From the NCBI RefSeq assembly GCF_000297095.1, contig NZ_AEEA01000070.1:1-47964 (forward strand): a stretch of DNA of 47,964 nt. Reading direction: 5' to 3'. A program made the position numbers and the translations under genes. How positions within the stretch are numbered: the stretch's first letter is position 1; each line of letters opens with the position of its first letter. Shown piece after piece: positions 15,988 to 24,604 of the stretch. The notes beneath the pieces were generated by a model that saw only the letters and a program-made list of their open reading frames with translations, ran no database searches and had not been told where the DNA came from. The DNA comes from Treponema primitia ZAS-1 (lineage in GTDB: Bacteria > Spirochaetota > Spirochaetia > Treponematales > Breznakiellaceae).

Positions 15988-16869
15988 ATGACCATTGGAT
16001 TTATAGGACTGGGTATCATGGGCGGTCCCATGGCTAAAAACCTTATCAAGGCCGGGTACAAACTCGTGGTAAGTTCCAAATCCGCAAAATTCAGCGAACT
16101 CAGCGGTTTGGGTGCGGAGGGGGCCGTCTCCGGTAAGGATATTGCCGCCAAGAGCGATGTGATAGTCACCATGCTGCCCAATTCCCCGGAGGTAAGGGAA
16201 GTGATCCTCGGGCCGGGGGGCGTTATTGAAGGAATTAAGGCGGGAACCATCGTGGTGGATATGAGTTCCATCGCCCCGGCGGTGTCACAGGAAGTCGGCG
16301 CAGCCCTTAAGGCAAAGGGAGCGGACTTTTTGGACGCCCCGGTTTCCGGCGGCGAACCCAAGGCGATTGACGGCACCCTGGCGATTATGGTTGGGGGCAA
16401 TCCGGGGGCCTTTGAGCGGGTTAAGCCGGTGCTGGAAAAAATGGGGTCCTCGGTTACTCTGGTGGGGGATATCGGCAGCGGTAATGTTACCAAGCTGGCC
16501 AATCAGATCATCGTAGCCCTCAATATTGCTGCGGTTTCCGAAGCCTTCGTGCTTGCCGCCAAGGCCGGGGTAAATCCCCAGGCGGTCTTTGACGCCATTA
16601 AGGGGGGACTCGCAGGGTCAACGGTTATGAACGCCAAGGTTCCCATGATCCTGGATGGCAACTTCAAACCCGGGTTCCGGATTGAACTGCATATCAAGGA
16701 TCTGCAGAACGCCCTGGATACGGCCCACAATCTTGGTGTGCCGGTCCCCCTTACCGCAGAGGTGATGGAAACGCTCCAGAGCCTGAAAAACGATGGTTAC
16801 GCCAAAAGCGATCACAGCGCCATTGTCCGATTCTATGAACAGCTCGCCAAACAGGAAGTACGGAAATGA
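15988..16869 (+). CDS. garR: Tartronate semialdehyde reductase (GarR-like)
   Basis: A 293-residue beta-hydroxyacid dehydrogenase. It shows the Rossmann loop GFIGLGIMGGPMAKN, the substrate motif DAPVSGGEPKAIDGT and catalytic K169 in GNVTKLANQ. The central and C-terminal parts (VALNIAAVSEA, GGLAGSTV, NFKPGFRIELHIKDL, EQLAKQEV) follow E. coli GarR/GlxR very closely as I remember them, which favours tartronate semialdehyde to glycerate over 3-hydroxyisobutyrate. Sulfolactaldehyde reductase (YihU) is a related alternative. It overlaps the next gene by 4 nt (ATGA). Confidence 0.85.
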   Translation: MTIGFIGLGIMGGPMAKNLIKAGYKLVVSSKSAKFSELSGLGAEGAVSGKDIAAKSDVIVTMLPNSPEVREVILGPGGVIEGIKAGTIVVDMSSIAPAVSQEVGAALKAKGADFLDAPVSGGEPKAIDGTLAIMVGGNPGAFERVKPVLEKMGSSVTLVGDIGSGNVTKLANQIIVALNIAAVSEAFVLAAKAGVNPQAVFDAIKGGLAGSTVMNAKVPMILDGNFKPGFRIELHIKDLQNALDTAHNLGVPVPLTAEVMETLQSLKNDGYAKSDHSAIVRFYEQLAKQEVRK

Positions 16870-17624
16870 GTAAAAAACTTGAACATAAAAGGGCCCTCAT
16901 CACCGGAGCGGCCCAGGGCCTGGGTTTTGCCATTGCCAGCCGTTTCGCCGAAGAAGGCGCCGAGGTATTTATCGCCGACCTGCAAGCCGACGCGGGGGCC
17001 AAGTCGGCAGCCGAAATAGACAGCAAGGGCGGCAAGGCCCACTTCATCACCCTGGATGTTACCAGCGAACAGAGCTGGATCGCCGCCTCTGGGGAGGTGC
17101 AGAAGATTGCCGGGGGGCTCGATATCCTGGTGAACAATGCGGGGATCAATATCCGGGAACCGGTGGAAACCATGGCGGCGGAAAATTTCGACAAGATGTT
17201 GGCAGTAAATGTGAAGGGTCCGTTTCTGGGGACCAAGCATTTCATTCCGGTGCTCCGGAAGGCCGGAGGCGGCTCTATCATCAACATGTCCTCGGTCTGC
17301 GGACTAATCGGACACCGGTACACCACCGAAGCTTACACGGTAACCAAAGGCGCAGTAACGCTGCTCACCAAGACTATCGCGGTGCGCTATGCCAAGGATA
17401 ATATACGCTGTAACTCCATCCATCCCAGCACGGTGGATACCCCGCTGATGCAGGAGCTCTTCAAGAACCCGGACCGTAAAGCGGAACGGCTGGGGGAGGT
17501 TCCCCTGGGCCGGCTCGCCACTGCCGCAGACGTAGCCAACGCAGCGCTCTTCCTCGCTTCTAACGAGGCAACGTTTATCAACGGCGTGGCCTTCCCGGTG
17601 GACGGGGGAACTACGGCGGACTAA
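16866..17624 (+). CDS. Short-chain dehydrogenase/reductase
   Basis: The 252-residue classical SDR has the cofactor loop TGAAQGLG (13-20), NNAG (90-93), catalytic Ser (S142 or S143), Y157 and K161 (YTVTK). D38 after the second beta strand suggests NAD(H) preference. The C-terminal GVAFPVDGGTT is standard. Its substrate, probably a hydroxy- or polyol-type compound made or used by the operon's transketolase, cannot be told from sequence. It is the last gene; its stop overlaps the stop region of the converging MEMO-family gene by 4 nt. Confidence 0.9.
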   Translation: MSKKLEHKRALITGAAQGLGFAIASRFAEEGAEVFIADLQADAGAKSAAEIDSKGGKAHFITLDVTSEQSWIAASGEVQKIAGGLDILVNNAGINIREPVETMAAENFDKMLAVNVKGPFLGTKHFIPVLRKAGGGSIINMSSVCGLIGHRYTTEAYTVTKGAVTLLTKTIAVRYAKDNIRCNSIHPSTVDTPLMQELFKNPDRKAERLGEVPLGRLATAADVANAALFLASNEATFINGVAFPVDGGTTAD

Positions 17625-18472
17625 ATACAAATACTTTCAAAGGCAATACCGGCGTAGTAGGTGGTATCCCCCAATTCTCCCCGGGCGCTTACCAGGGGGC
17701 CTGTCACAAGACGCGCCGGTTTGTCGGCCATTAGGCCGCTTTCTAAAAGGGATGCTATCAAGGAGGCCCCGCAGGAACTTATCCGGCCATCGTATATGCC
17801 GGAAATAAAATCACCTATCCTATTTTCTTCCAGCAGTTGAATACAGGTTTCGGCGCCTAAACGGGCTGCCTTTTCATCATCATGTATGGAAACATTGGCG
17901 GAAACCACCAAAAGGGTACTGTCCATAATGGGTTCCAGGATTATCCGCAGCGCCCGGGCCAGGGCCGATATCAGCCAGGGCTGGGCGCCTCCCATAAGGA
18001 TAGGGACGATTGCCGCGCCGGGAAAACAAAACTGTGTCAGGGGGAGCAGAACCTCCACCGCGATTTCCTGCAGATGGGGAATATCGTTGACTTCGAAGAG
18101 GGTACTACAGGATGCCAGGGATTCGGAGAGTTCCATATCCACCGGCAGCCTCCCAAGGGGGGTGTCAAAATAATGGGAATCCGAAAAAAAGACCCCCGGT
18201 TCCTCCATGCGGTGAACATTTCCCAGGATAACCACCCGGGATACCTCATTGGCCCTGCCGGCGGCGGCTGAAAACGCGGTTGCCGCAACGGACCCGGAAA
18301 AATCCCAGGCCCCGTGGGGAGCAATAATCGCCGAAGCCCTGCCTCCAACACCGCGTTTCAACCCAAGGGCGCGGATTCGGGTTCCCATCTCCGCCCGGTC
18401 ATCGGGATAAAATAATCCCGATACTACCGGAGAACGGCCTTTAACTTTGTGGAATGCGGTTAGAACGCCCAT
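17621..18472 (-). CDS. MEMO1-family protein (AmmeMemoRadiSam system B)
   Basis: The 283-residue protein matches the MEMO1 family: SPVVSGLFYPDD at the N-terminus, SAIIAPHGAWDFSGSVAATAF with metal-site His, and VVSANVSIHDD. Human MEMO is a copper- and redox-linked protein; the bacterial role is unknown. The usual partners (AMMECR1-like protein and a radical SAM enzyme) are not next to it. It sits 48 nt downstream of the NFACT gene on the same strand and may be co-transcribed. No clear ribosome site precedes the ATG. Confidence 0.85.
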   Translation of the reverse strand: MGVLTAFHKVKGRSPVVSGLFYPDDRAEMGTRIRALGLKRGVGGRASAIIAPHGAWDFSGSVAATAFSAAAGRANEVSRVVILGNVHRMEEPGVFFSDSHYFDTPLGRLPVDMELSESLASCSTLFEVNDIPHLQEIAVEVLLPLTQFCFPGAAIVPILMGGAQPWLISALARALRIILEPIMDSTLLVVSANVSIHDDEKAARLGAETCIQLLEENRIGDFISGIYDGRISSCGASLIASLLESGLMADKPARLVTGPLVSARGELGDTTYYAGIAFESICI

Positions 18473-18520
18473 ATAATAATTCTAGGTCTCTCGCCCTTGA
18501 TCTGCAAGGAAAAGACTGCA

Positions 18521-19972
18521 TTATTTTTCTATTCGGCACTGCTCCAGTTCTTTCAATCGAAACTCTTCTACCTTCACATGAAGGTTTTTTTCTTGGGTCG
18601 GTATCACCAGTCCCTTGGGCCCGTTCTTCGCCCGCCTGAGAAATTTTACCGGCGTATAGAAAAGATCCCCCTCGCCGTTGTTACGGCCCTTGGAATAAAA
18701 GATGGCAAGGTTCCCCGCGTCCAGAAGTATATCTAAGGGGACCGTCTTCCCGGATCGTTGTTTGATAAACACATAGGAACCGGGATAATCCCGGGCATGG
18801 AGCCAAAGATCGTTCCCCTTAACGTGCCTGCGGAGGAGCTCGTCATTCTCCGATGCGTCCCTGCCCACGATGATAAGCCAGTCCTTGCGCCGGAAGGAAA
18901 GCCCCGGACGTTTACTGTCCGCCTTTGCCGGAGGTTTCTCCCCCCGATTCTTGAGCAGCCGGTGCAGCGCCAGGGGGTTTGTCTCTTCCAGCAGCCTGTC
19001 CAGGGTCTCCTCCAGGGCAGTAAGTTCCTTTTCCCCGGCGGCAATCTCTTCCTGTACATCCGCAAGGCCGTTTTTTGCCTTACGGTACTGCTCGTAGTAG
19101 AGCTCCCCCTGGGCGGCGGGGCTTTTGCGTGGCTCCAGCTTGATCCGTATCGTTTCCCCGGTGTAAAAATTATCCGCCTCCAACCAGGAGTCCCCGGTCT
19201 TAATGGCGCCCAGGTTAGCCATGATGATATCCCCGTACTCTTTCAGCCTGTCCGCCGCCCCAAAATCCCCCGCCTTCTCCCTAAGACGTTCCAGGGAAGC
19301 CTTCAGCCTGCCCATACGCCCCTCAAAATTCCGCCGGGCCTGTTCCCTAAGCGCTTCCAGGGACAGGGCGCCCCCGTGTTCAGCATAAAAAGCGTCTATC
19401 TTTTCGTTAAACGAAGCGCCGGGCTCAATTCCTGCCGGAGTTCCCGGCTCAAATTCCCGGATTTCGTATTCCCGAACTACATGCTCCCGCCCGGGCTTTC
19501 CGCCGGGTGTTTCAGCCTCCGGCGTATAGTGTCCGCCGGTAACTTCCCCCCGCTTGGGGAGCCGCCGCATAGCGTCCAGTATCAACCCGCCTTCATCGGT
19601 AACCACCACATTGGCGGCATTGGACCAGAGCCGGGCATAGAGCCGGAAATAGTTCTTCCCCTGCCGGATCAGGAGCCGGACAATACGGTTATCCCCCAGT
19701 TGTCCCGCCTCCTCAATCCAGCCGTTCACAATCCGGGACTTGAGAAATTCCGCAAACCGCAGGGGCCTATCGCTTTTCGGGGTACCCCGGAAGGTTTCGT
19801 GGATACGGCAAGCCCCAGGACTAAGGGCGATGAGGATATTCTTGGCCCCGCCCTTTCCGTAAAGCTGCAGGCTTAACACATCGTAGGTACTCTGTACCGC
19901 CTTCTGTATCTGATACCCCCGCAGATCCAGTTCGGCGAGAATTAGATTGATTTCCTTCCAGTTCAGGGACAT
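18521..19972 (-). CDS. NFACT-family (RqcH/FbpA-like) ribosome quality-control protein
   Basis: This 483-residue protein resembles Rqc2/RqcH, which binds stalled 50S subunits and adds alanine tails. The N-domain (NFACT-N) opens MSLNWKEINLILAELDLRGYQIQKAVQS. A coiled-coil-rich middle with long charged helices follows. The C-terminal NFACT-R domain has DWLIIVGRDASENDELLRRH and DLWLHARDYPGSYVFIK. The start at 19972 is chosen because MSLNW begins the family homology; a further ATG at 20008 adds 12 residues. Neither has a good ribosome site. The N-domain is shorter than in Bacillus RqcH, so tail-adding activity is uncertain. Confidence 0.85.
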   Translation of the reverse strand: MSLNWKEINLILAELDLRGYQIQKAVQSTYDVLSLQLYGKGGAKNILIALSPGACRIHETFRGTPKSDRPLRFAEFLKSRIVNGWIEEAGQLGDNRIVRLLIRQGKNYFRLYARLWSNAANVVVTDEGGLILDAMRRLPKRGEVTGGHYTPEAETPGGKPGREHVVREYEIREFEPGTPAGIEPGASFNEKIDAFYAEHGGALSLEALREQARRNFEGRMGRLKASLERLREKAGDFGAADRLKEYGDIIMANLGAIKTGDSWLEADNFYTGETIRIKLEPRKSPAAQGELYYEQYRKAKNGLADVQEEIAAGEKELTALEETLDRLLEETNPLALHRLLKNRGEKPPAKADSKRPGLSFRRKDWLIIVGRDASENDELLRRHVKGNDLWLHARDYPGSYVFIKQRSGKTVPLDILLDAGNLAIFYSKGRNNGEGDLFYTPVKFLRRAKNGPKGLVIPTQEKNLHVKVEEFRLKELEQCRIEK

Positions 19973-20042
19973 GGGGTAACTATACGCCCCGGGAACAAAA
20001 TACGCCATAGGAAAAAGTCCCGGATTCCGTTACAGTACCCCT

Positions 20043-21212
20043 ATGCGTTCCCTATTGTACCCCATGGCTTTTCTCCTGCTGATCAGCCTCCCCCTATGTA
20101 CCGCCGAAGAGACCCTCCCGGAAGGGGCTGATCCGCTCCGTGTACGGGCCGGGCGGATTGCGGCGGCCATGGACGACCGTACTTTGGCAGGCCAGGTTCT
20201 GCTTACGGGGCTGGACGGGAACGGAACCCTGGGGGAGGCCATGAGGTCCCTGCTTCGGGATATTTCTCCCGGGGGGGTCATGCTTTTTAAAATGAACCTC
20301 AATATGGAGAAGGGGCGTATTCCCGGTTTTCTCAAAACCGTATCGGACTTGGCGGCGACAAGCGCCTTTGAGCATACCGATATGGAAGTAATGATACCTC
20401 CCTTCATGGCGGTGGATCATGAGGGGGGCATTGTACACCGCTTCGTCGCCGGAGTGGAGCGGCTGCCCCCGCCCCTTTCCTATTGGGAGCTGGCGCAGAA
20501 AAACGGGCGGGACGCCGCGCTCCGGGCTATTGAAAAAGATGCCGTCCGCTCGGGCACTGAAATCCGCGCCCTGGGAATAAATCTGAACCTTGCGCCCGTG
20601 GCAGAAATACTGAACAGCGAAAACGCAGCCTTCCTGGAGGATCGCTCCTACGGTTCCGACACCGCCTTTGTGGAAGCCGCCGCCGCTGCCTTTGTTCGGG
20701 GTATGGGTTCCGCCGGGGTGGCCTGCGTGGTAAAACACTTCCCCGGTAATTCCGGGACAGACCCCCACCAGGCAGCTTCGGTGCTAAGAGATGATAGGGA
20801 AACCCTGGACAAAATGGTCCTGCCCTTTGTGGAGCTTATTGCAAAGGAGCAGCCCGCAGGTATCATGGTTTCCCATGTGCTGGTAAACGCCTGGGATGAT
20901 GGGGTAAATGCCAGCCGTTCCAGGGCGGTAGTATCGGTATGGCTCCGGGAAAACCTGGGTTTCCGGGGCATAGTCCTGGGGGATGACTTTTCCATGGGGG
21001 CCATAAGCGCCGCCGGCCTGCGGGAAGAGGATGCGGTAATCGAAGCCCTGAACGCCGGGGTAGATATGGTGATGACCTGGCCGCGGAGCCTGGGACGGGT
21101 CCACCGGGCCATCCTGCGCGCCCTGGGGGATGGCCGCCTTAAACGGGAACGGCTTGAGGAAGCAGCGGCCCGCATTATATATGAAAAGATCCGTTATGGA
21201 CTTATGGAGTGA
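20043..21212 (+). CDS. Glycoside hydrolase family 3, NagZ-like beta-N-acetylhexosaminidase
   Basis: An exported 389-residue enzyme with a signal peptide (MRSLLYPMAFLLLISLPLCTAEE). The GH3 catalytic barrel has AVDHEGGIVHRF, the KHFPGNSGTDPH loop that carries the NagZ-type Asp/His acid-base pair, and GDDFSM with the nucleophile Asp. The loop differs from the usual KHFPGHG in having Asn-Ser for His-Gly. It probably trims N-acetylglucosamine from cell-wall or chitin fragments. It is divergent from the NFACT gene and is followed after 1 nt by the pseudouridine synthase gene. Confidence 0.88.
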   Translation: MRSLLYPMAFLLLISLPLCTAEETLPEGADPLRVRAGRIAAAMDDRTLAGQVLLTGLDGNGTLGEAMRSLLRDISPGGVMLFKMNLNMEKGRIPGFLKTVSDLAATSAFEHTDMEVMIPPFMAVDHEGGIVHRFVAGVERLPPPLSYWELAQKNGRDAALRAIEKDAVRSGTEIRALGINLNLAPVAEILNSENAAFLEDRSYGSDTAFVEAAAAAFVRGMGSAGVACVVKHFPGNSGTDPHQAASVLRDDRETLDKMVLPFVELIAKEQPAGIMVSHVLVNAWDDGVNASRSRAVVSVWLRENLGFRGIVLGDDFSMGAISAAGLREEDAVIEALNAGVDMVMTWPRSLGRVHRAILRALGDGRLKRERLEEAAARIIYEKIRYGLME

Positions 21213-21213
21213 T

Positions 21214-22005
21214 ATGGACAACAAAATAAACGAAGAGCGAATTATCTACTCAAACGATCAGTGCATGGTGATAAACAAACTGCCCGGAGAAGCCGCCGAA
21301 GGCGCCGCTAAGGGGATGGCGGACCTGCCCCAAATTCTAACGAAGCAATTCGGCGGCTCCTTTACGGCGGTACAGCGGCTTGATGTCCCGGTCTCAGGCT
21401 GCGCCCTCTTCGCCCGTACCCCTAAGGCCCTGTCTTTTCTCAACGCCGCATTCACCGCCGACCGGGTGCAGAAATACTACTGGGCCATTGTGGAGATGCC
21501 GCCCCCAGACCTGACCCTGGCGCCGGCCGGGGAACTGGTCCACTGGCTTGAGATGGATACTCGCCAGAACAAAAGCATCGCCTTTGCCGAAAAAGCGCCG
21601 GAGGGCTCGCAACGAAGCTCCCCGCGCAAACAAGCCATACTCCGGTATCGGATTATCGGAAAGGGAACCAATTATCTTTTTATGGAGATAGAACTGGTCA
21701 CCGGCCGTCACCACCAGATCCGGGCTCAACTGGCCGCACTGGGACTCCACATCAAGGGGGATCTCAAGTACGGCGCCCGGCGCAGTGAAAAGGCCGGTGG
21801 TATACGCCTCCACGCACGATCACTGCGCTTCCCCGCGCCCGGTTCTTCCGCAAAGCTTCCCGATGAATTTATCCAGGTTACCGCAACCCCGCCCCTGCGG
21901 GACCGGCTCTGGGAGGACTTTGAAGCCGCTGCTATGGCCCCAGAAACTTCCCCACCAGTGGCCGTTTCCCCAGTTCCGCCTCAAGCGCCCTCTGACTGTG
22001 CATAA
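21214..22005 (+). CDS. RluA-family RNA pseudouridine synthase
   Basis: The 263-residue protein isomerises uridine to pseudouridine in rRNA or tRNA. The catalytic motif is AVQRLDVPVSGCALFA, a variant of HRLDxxTSG with the catalytic Asp kept and Gln for His. Further RluA blocks are QKYYWAIVE, ILRYRII and VTGRHHQIRAQLAALG. The start is ATG 21214 with GGAG 4 nt before, directly after the GH3 stop, suggesting translational coupling; an upstream in-frame start lies inside the GH3 gene. The proline-rich last 25 residues overlap the 3' end of the opposite LRR gene by 74 nt. Confidence 0.88.
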   Translation: MDNKINEERIIYSNDQCMVINKLPGEAAEGAAKGMADLPQILTKQFGGSFTAVQRLDVPVSGCALFARTPKALSFLNAAFTADRVQKYYWAIVEMPPPDLTLAPAGELVHWLEMDTRQNKSIAFAEKAPEGSQRSSPRKQAILRYRIIGKGTNYLFMEIELVTGRHHQIRAQLAALGLHIKGDLKYGARRSEKAGGIRLHARSLRFPAPGSSAKLPDEFIQVTATPPLRDRLWEDFEAAAMAPETSPPVAVSPVPPQAPSDCA

Positions 22006-22666
22006 CCATTCCGCTGTAGGCGTACCGCAGGGGCGTATCCCCAAAGACATCATCCCCCAGGGAATTAATACTGTCAGGAATAATCACACTCCGGAGCCGG
22101 TTACCCGCAAAGGCCAGGCTGCCGATTTCATCTATGCGCTTACCGAAAATCACATTGGTAATCCGGTTGTTTTCAAAGGCGTGATCCCCAATAACCGTAA
22201 CGCTGTCGGGAATGAGTACCCCGCCGAGTTGGTTGTTGGCAAAGGCGGAGTCCCTGATGACCGTAAGCCCTTCGCCGAGTATTACCCAGGCGAGCCGGTT
22301 ATTTTCAAAGGCCTTATACAAAATCGCCGTAACGGTGCCGGGAATTTCTACACCAATAAGCTGGTTGTCGGCAAAGGCCTTGTATCCGATGGCAGTAACC
22401 GGCATACCCTGGATCTCTGCGGGGATGACAATTTCCGCAGCATCTCCGGAATAAGCGGTAATGGTTACCCTATCTCCATGAATAACAAAACCAAAATCCC
22501 CGGAACTCCTACCGGAGGATACCTGGGAGGGTTCTTCAACCATTTCTGTTTCAGGTTCCGCCTGGTCATCGTACAGTTCAAAATCATACTCAAAATCTTC
22601 CAAATTTTGGGCCGCAACGAAGAAACAAACCAGGGGAAAAAGACAAACCAATGCTATCCGGCGCAT
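21932..22666 (-). CDS. Secreted leucine-rich repeat (BspA-type) protein
   Basis: After a signal peptide (MRRIALVCLFPLVCFFVAAQ) and an acidic linker, five to six LRR_5/BspA-type repeats of about 23 residues follow, with phrases such as VTAIGYKAFADNQLIGVEIPGTV. Such proteins are surface or periplasmic and often mediate binding; T. pallidum and oral treponemes carry relatives. I use ATG 22666, with AAGGA 7 nt upstream; a GTG two codons earlier touches that site. The 3' end overlaps the RluA-like gene. It follows the PAP2-like gene by 22 nt. Confidence 0.85.
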   Translation of the reverse strand: MRRIALVCLFPLVCFFVAAQNLEDFEYDFELYDDQAEPETEMVEEPSQVSSGRSSGDFGFVIHGDRVTITAYSGDAAEIVIPAEIQGMPVTAIGYKAFADNQLIGVEIPGTVTAILYKAFENNRLAWVILGEGLTVIRDSAFANNQLGGVLIPDSVTVIGDHAFENNRITNVIFGKRIDEIGSLAFAGNRLRSVIIPDSINSLGDDVFGDTPLRYAYSGMVMHSQRALEAELGKRPLVGKFLGP

Positions 22667-22688
22667 ATTCACTTCCTTAATCTAAGCA

Positions 22689-23597
22689 TTATACTTTTTT
22701 GTCTATCCGGCAAGCGTTTTTTTCCAGAAACCGTATCAGAGGCGCCTCCCAGGGCTCTCCGGGATCGCTGCTGTCGGCCATAAAACGGCGGTATAGGGTG
22801 ATGATATGGTCCCTGATGATCGCCCCATCCTCCTGGGCTAATCCGGGTAACGCAGTTCGTGGTGTAAAAAGCCGGGCGACAAATACCTCCGCCTCCTCCG
22901 GCGGGAACATAGCGGGATCGAAGCGGCTCATGGCGTACATGGCGGCGGCTACACAGTTTACGCTGTGCTGCTTCACATAGAGGATAGCCTCGGTGATCAG
23001 GGCGGCCCCGGAATTTATCTCGTCAATCCGGCCGGCCAGGGCTTCCTCGTCACCGAAGGAGCGGAGGATGTCCCGGAAGCGGGTATAGCTCAGGATCATC
23101 ACCATCACATGGAGGCTGGGTATACACATAAGGTGGGGATCCGTAAGGTGGATCAGGAAAAACCGGGGGCGGGCTATATAATAGGGCCGGCGGGTGGTGG
23201 ACATGTTTTTGGAATAGACTTCTGCGGAGAATTGGTAGAGCCGGTTCATGGAATTAAGAAAATCCTTTACAGGCTTAAGGGCACGGCGGCCGTAGTGTTT
23301 TAGAAGAAAGCCCAGGATACGTATCCAGAAGGCGACAAAGTCCAGGTAAATATTGACCCACCGGGGGATAAAGGGGATCTTTGCGTCCAGGGGATGGTCC
23401 ACCGAAGTAACGGGGATGCGCCCCGGAAAAAGGACAGCCTTATACTGGAGAAAGAAAAAATTCAAAAAAATCGACCGGATACATTGTATCCCCGGCCCCC
23501 GCAGGATCGGACTGGCCATTATCGTAACCATTGAAACAAGGGGCGACTGTTTTCCTGGGGTTTCATCCCCTTGGGTTTCACCCTTTCCCTCTGCCAT
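22689..23597 (-). CDS. Divergent PAP2-like membrane protein
   Basis: A 302-residue protein I do not recognise with certainty. Three hydrophobic segments are visible (around 37-60, 80-100 and 150-170). KNMSTTRRP at 130-138 fits the PAP2 phosphatase motif KX6RP, and PSLH at 160-163 fits the second motif. QHSVNCVAAAMY (from 210) resembles the third His motif, but the expected Asp is Asn at 214. It may be an altered lipid phosphatase or phosphotransferase, or an inactive relative. GGAGG precedes the start. It is divergent from the aldo/keto reductase. Confidence 0.55.
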   Translation of the reverse strand: MAEGKGETQGDETPGKQSPLVSMVTIMASPILRGPGIQCIRSIFLNFFFLQYKAVLFPGRIPVTSVDHPLDAKIPFIPRWVNIYLDFVAFWIRILGFLLKHYGRRALKPVKDFLNSMNRLYQFSAEVYSKNMSTTRRPYYIARPRFFLIHLTDPHLMCIPSLHVMVMILSYTRFRDILRSFGDEEALAGRIDEINSGAALITEAILYVKQHSVNCVAAAMYAMSRFDPAMFPPEEAEVFVARLFTPRTALPGLAQEDGAIIRDHIITLYRRFMADSSDPGEPWEAPLIRFLEKNACRIDKKV

Positions 23598-23615
23598 ACA
23601 CGCTCTCCCTCCCTA

Positions 23616-23644
23616 TTGTTTATGGTCAACGTACCCTGTATTAT
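23616..23644 (+). promoter_or_regulatory. Promoter of the aldo/keto reductase operon
   Basis: TTGTTT (23616-23621) and TATTAT (23639-23644) with a 17-nt spacer, 31 nt before the start codon and in the gap between divergent genes. Confidence 0.5.
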
Positions 23645-23674
23645 TCTATCATTCTATTTAAGGAGCATAATACC

Positions 23675-24595
23675 ATGAGAACCATCAACTTGGGTACCTC
23701 CGGTTTACAAGTACCGGTTATTGCTATTGGCTGTATGCGCATCGATTCCGTTGAAAAAAAGGATGCCGAAAAGCTGATTAAAACAGCCCTGGATAAGGGG
23801 GCCAACTTCTTTGACCATGCGGACGTCTACCAGGACGGCAAATGCGAAAAGATCTTTGCAGAGGCAATCGGCATGAACGCCTCGGTCAGGGAAAAAATCA
23901 TTCTTCAGAGCAAATGCGGAATCCGTAGGGGAGTCGCCTTTGATTTTTCCAAGAACCATATCCTCAAGTCTGTGGATGGAATCCTAAAGCGGCTTAAAAC
24001 CGATTACCTCGACGTGCTGCTGCTCCACCGCCCGGATCTCCTGGTTGATCCTGAAGAAGTGGCCGAAGCTTTCGGGATACTTCATACCACCGGTAAAGTT
24101 CGGAATTTTGGGGTATCTAACCAGAACCCCACGCAAATTCAGCTCCTGCAGAAATTCGTGAAACAGCCCATCGTGGCTAACCAGCTCCAGTTCAGCCTTG
24201 CCCACGCCTCCATGATCTCGTCGGGCCTCCATGTAAATATGGGCGATGATACAGCGATAAACCGGGATGGGGGCATTCTGGACTTCTGCCGCCTCAAGGA
24301 TATCACCATCCAGGCCTGGTCTCCCTTCCAGAAGGGCTTCTTCGGCGGGGTCTTCCTGGGGGACAGCGAATATGCAAAACTGAACACCAAGATTGATAAG
24401 ATCGCCAAAAAATACGAAGTAACCAATACCACCATAGCCCTGGCATGGATACTCCGGCATCCCGCCAAAATCCAACCCGTCACCGGAACCTGGAATGTGA
24501 ATCGTATCAAGGATTGCATCAAAGCGGCGGATATCACCCTTTCCAAAGAGGAATGGTACGAGCTCTATCTGGCGGCGGGAAACGATCTGCCCTAA
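23675..24595 (+). CDS. Aldo/keto reductase
   Basis: A 306-residue NADPH-dependent reductase. The catalytic tetrad is visible in FFDHADVYQDG (Asp, Tyr), LQSKCGI (Lys) and LLHRPD (His); NFGVSNQNPTQI and QAWSPFQKG follow the YdhF-like subgroup. The start is ATG 23675 with TAAGGAG 9 nt upstream; a longer frame reaches into the opposite gene and is rejected. Substrate unknown. The DUF554 gene starts 9 nt after its stop. Confidence 0.9.
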   Translation: MRTINLGTSGLQVPVIAIGCMRIDSVEKKDAEKLIKTALDKGANFFDHADVYQDGKCEKIFAEAIGMNASVREKIILQSKCGIRRGVAFDFSKNHILKSVDGILKRLKTDYLDVLLLHRPDLLVDPEEVAEAFGILHTTGKVRNFGVSNQNPTQIQLLQKFVKQPIVANQLQFSLAHASMISSGLHVNMGDDTAINRDGGILDFCRLKDITIQAWSPFQKGFFGGVFLGDSEYAKLNTKIDKIAKKYEVTNTTIALAWILRHPAKIQPVTGTWNVNRIKDCIKAADITLSKEEWYELYLAAGNDLP

Positions 24596-24604
24596 GGAAT
24601 ACCA

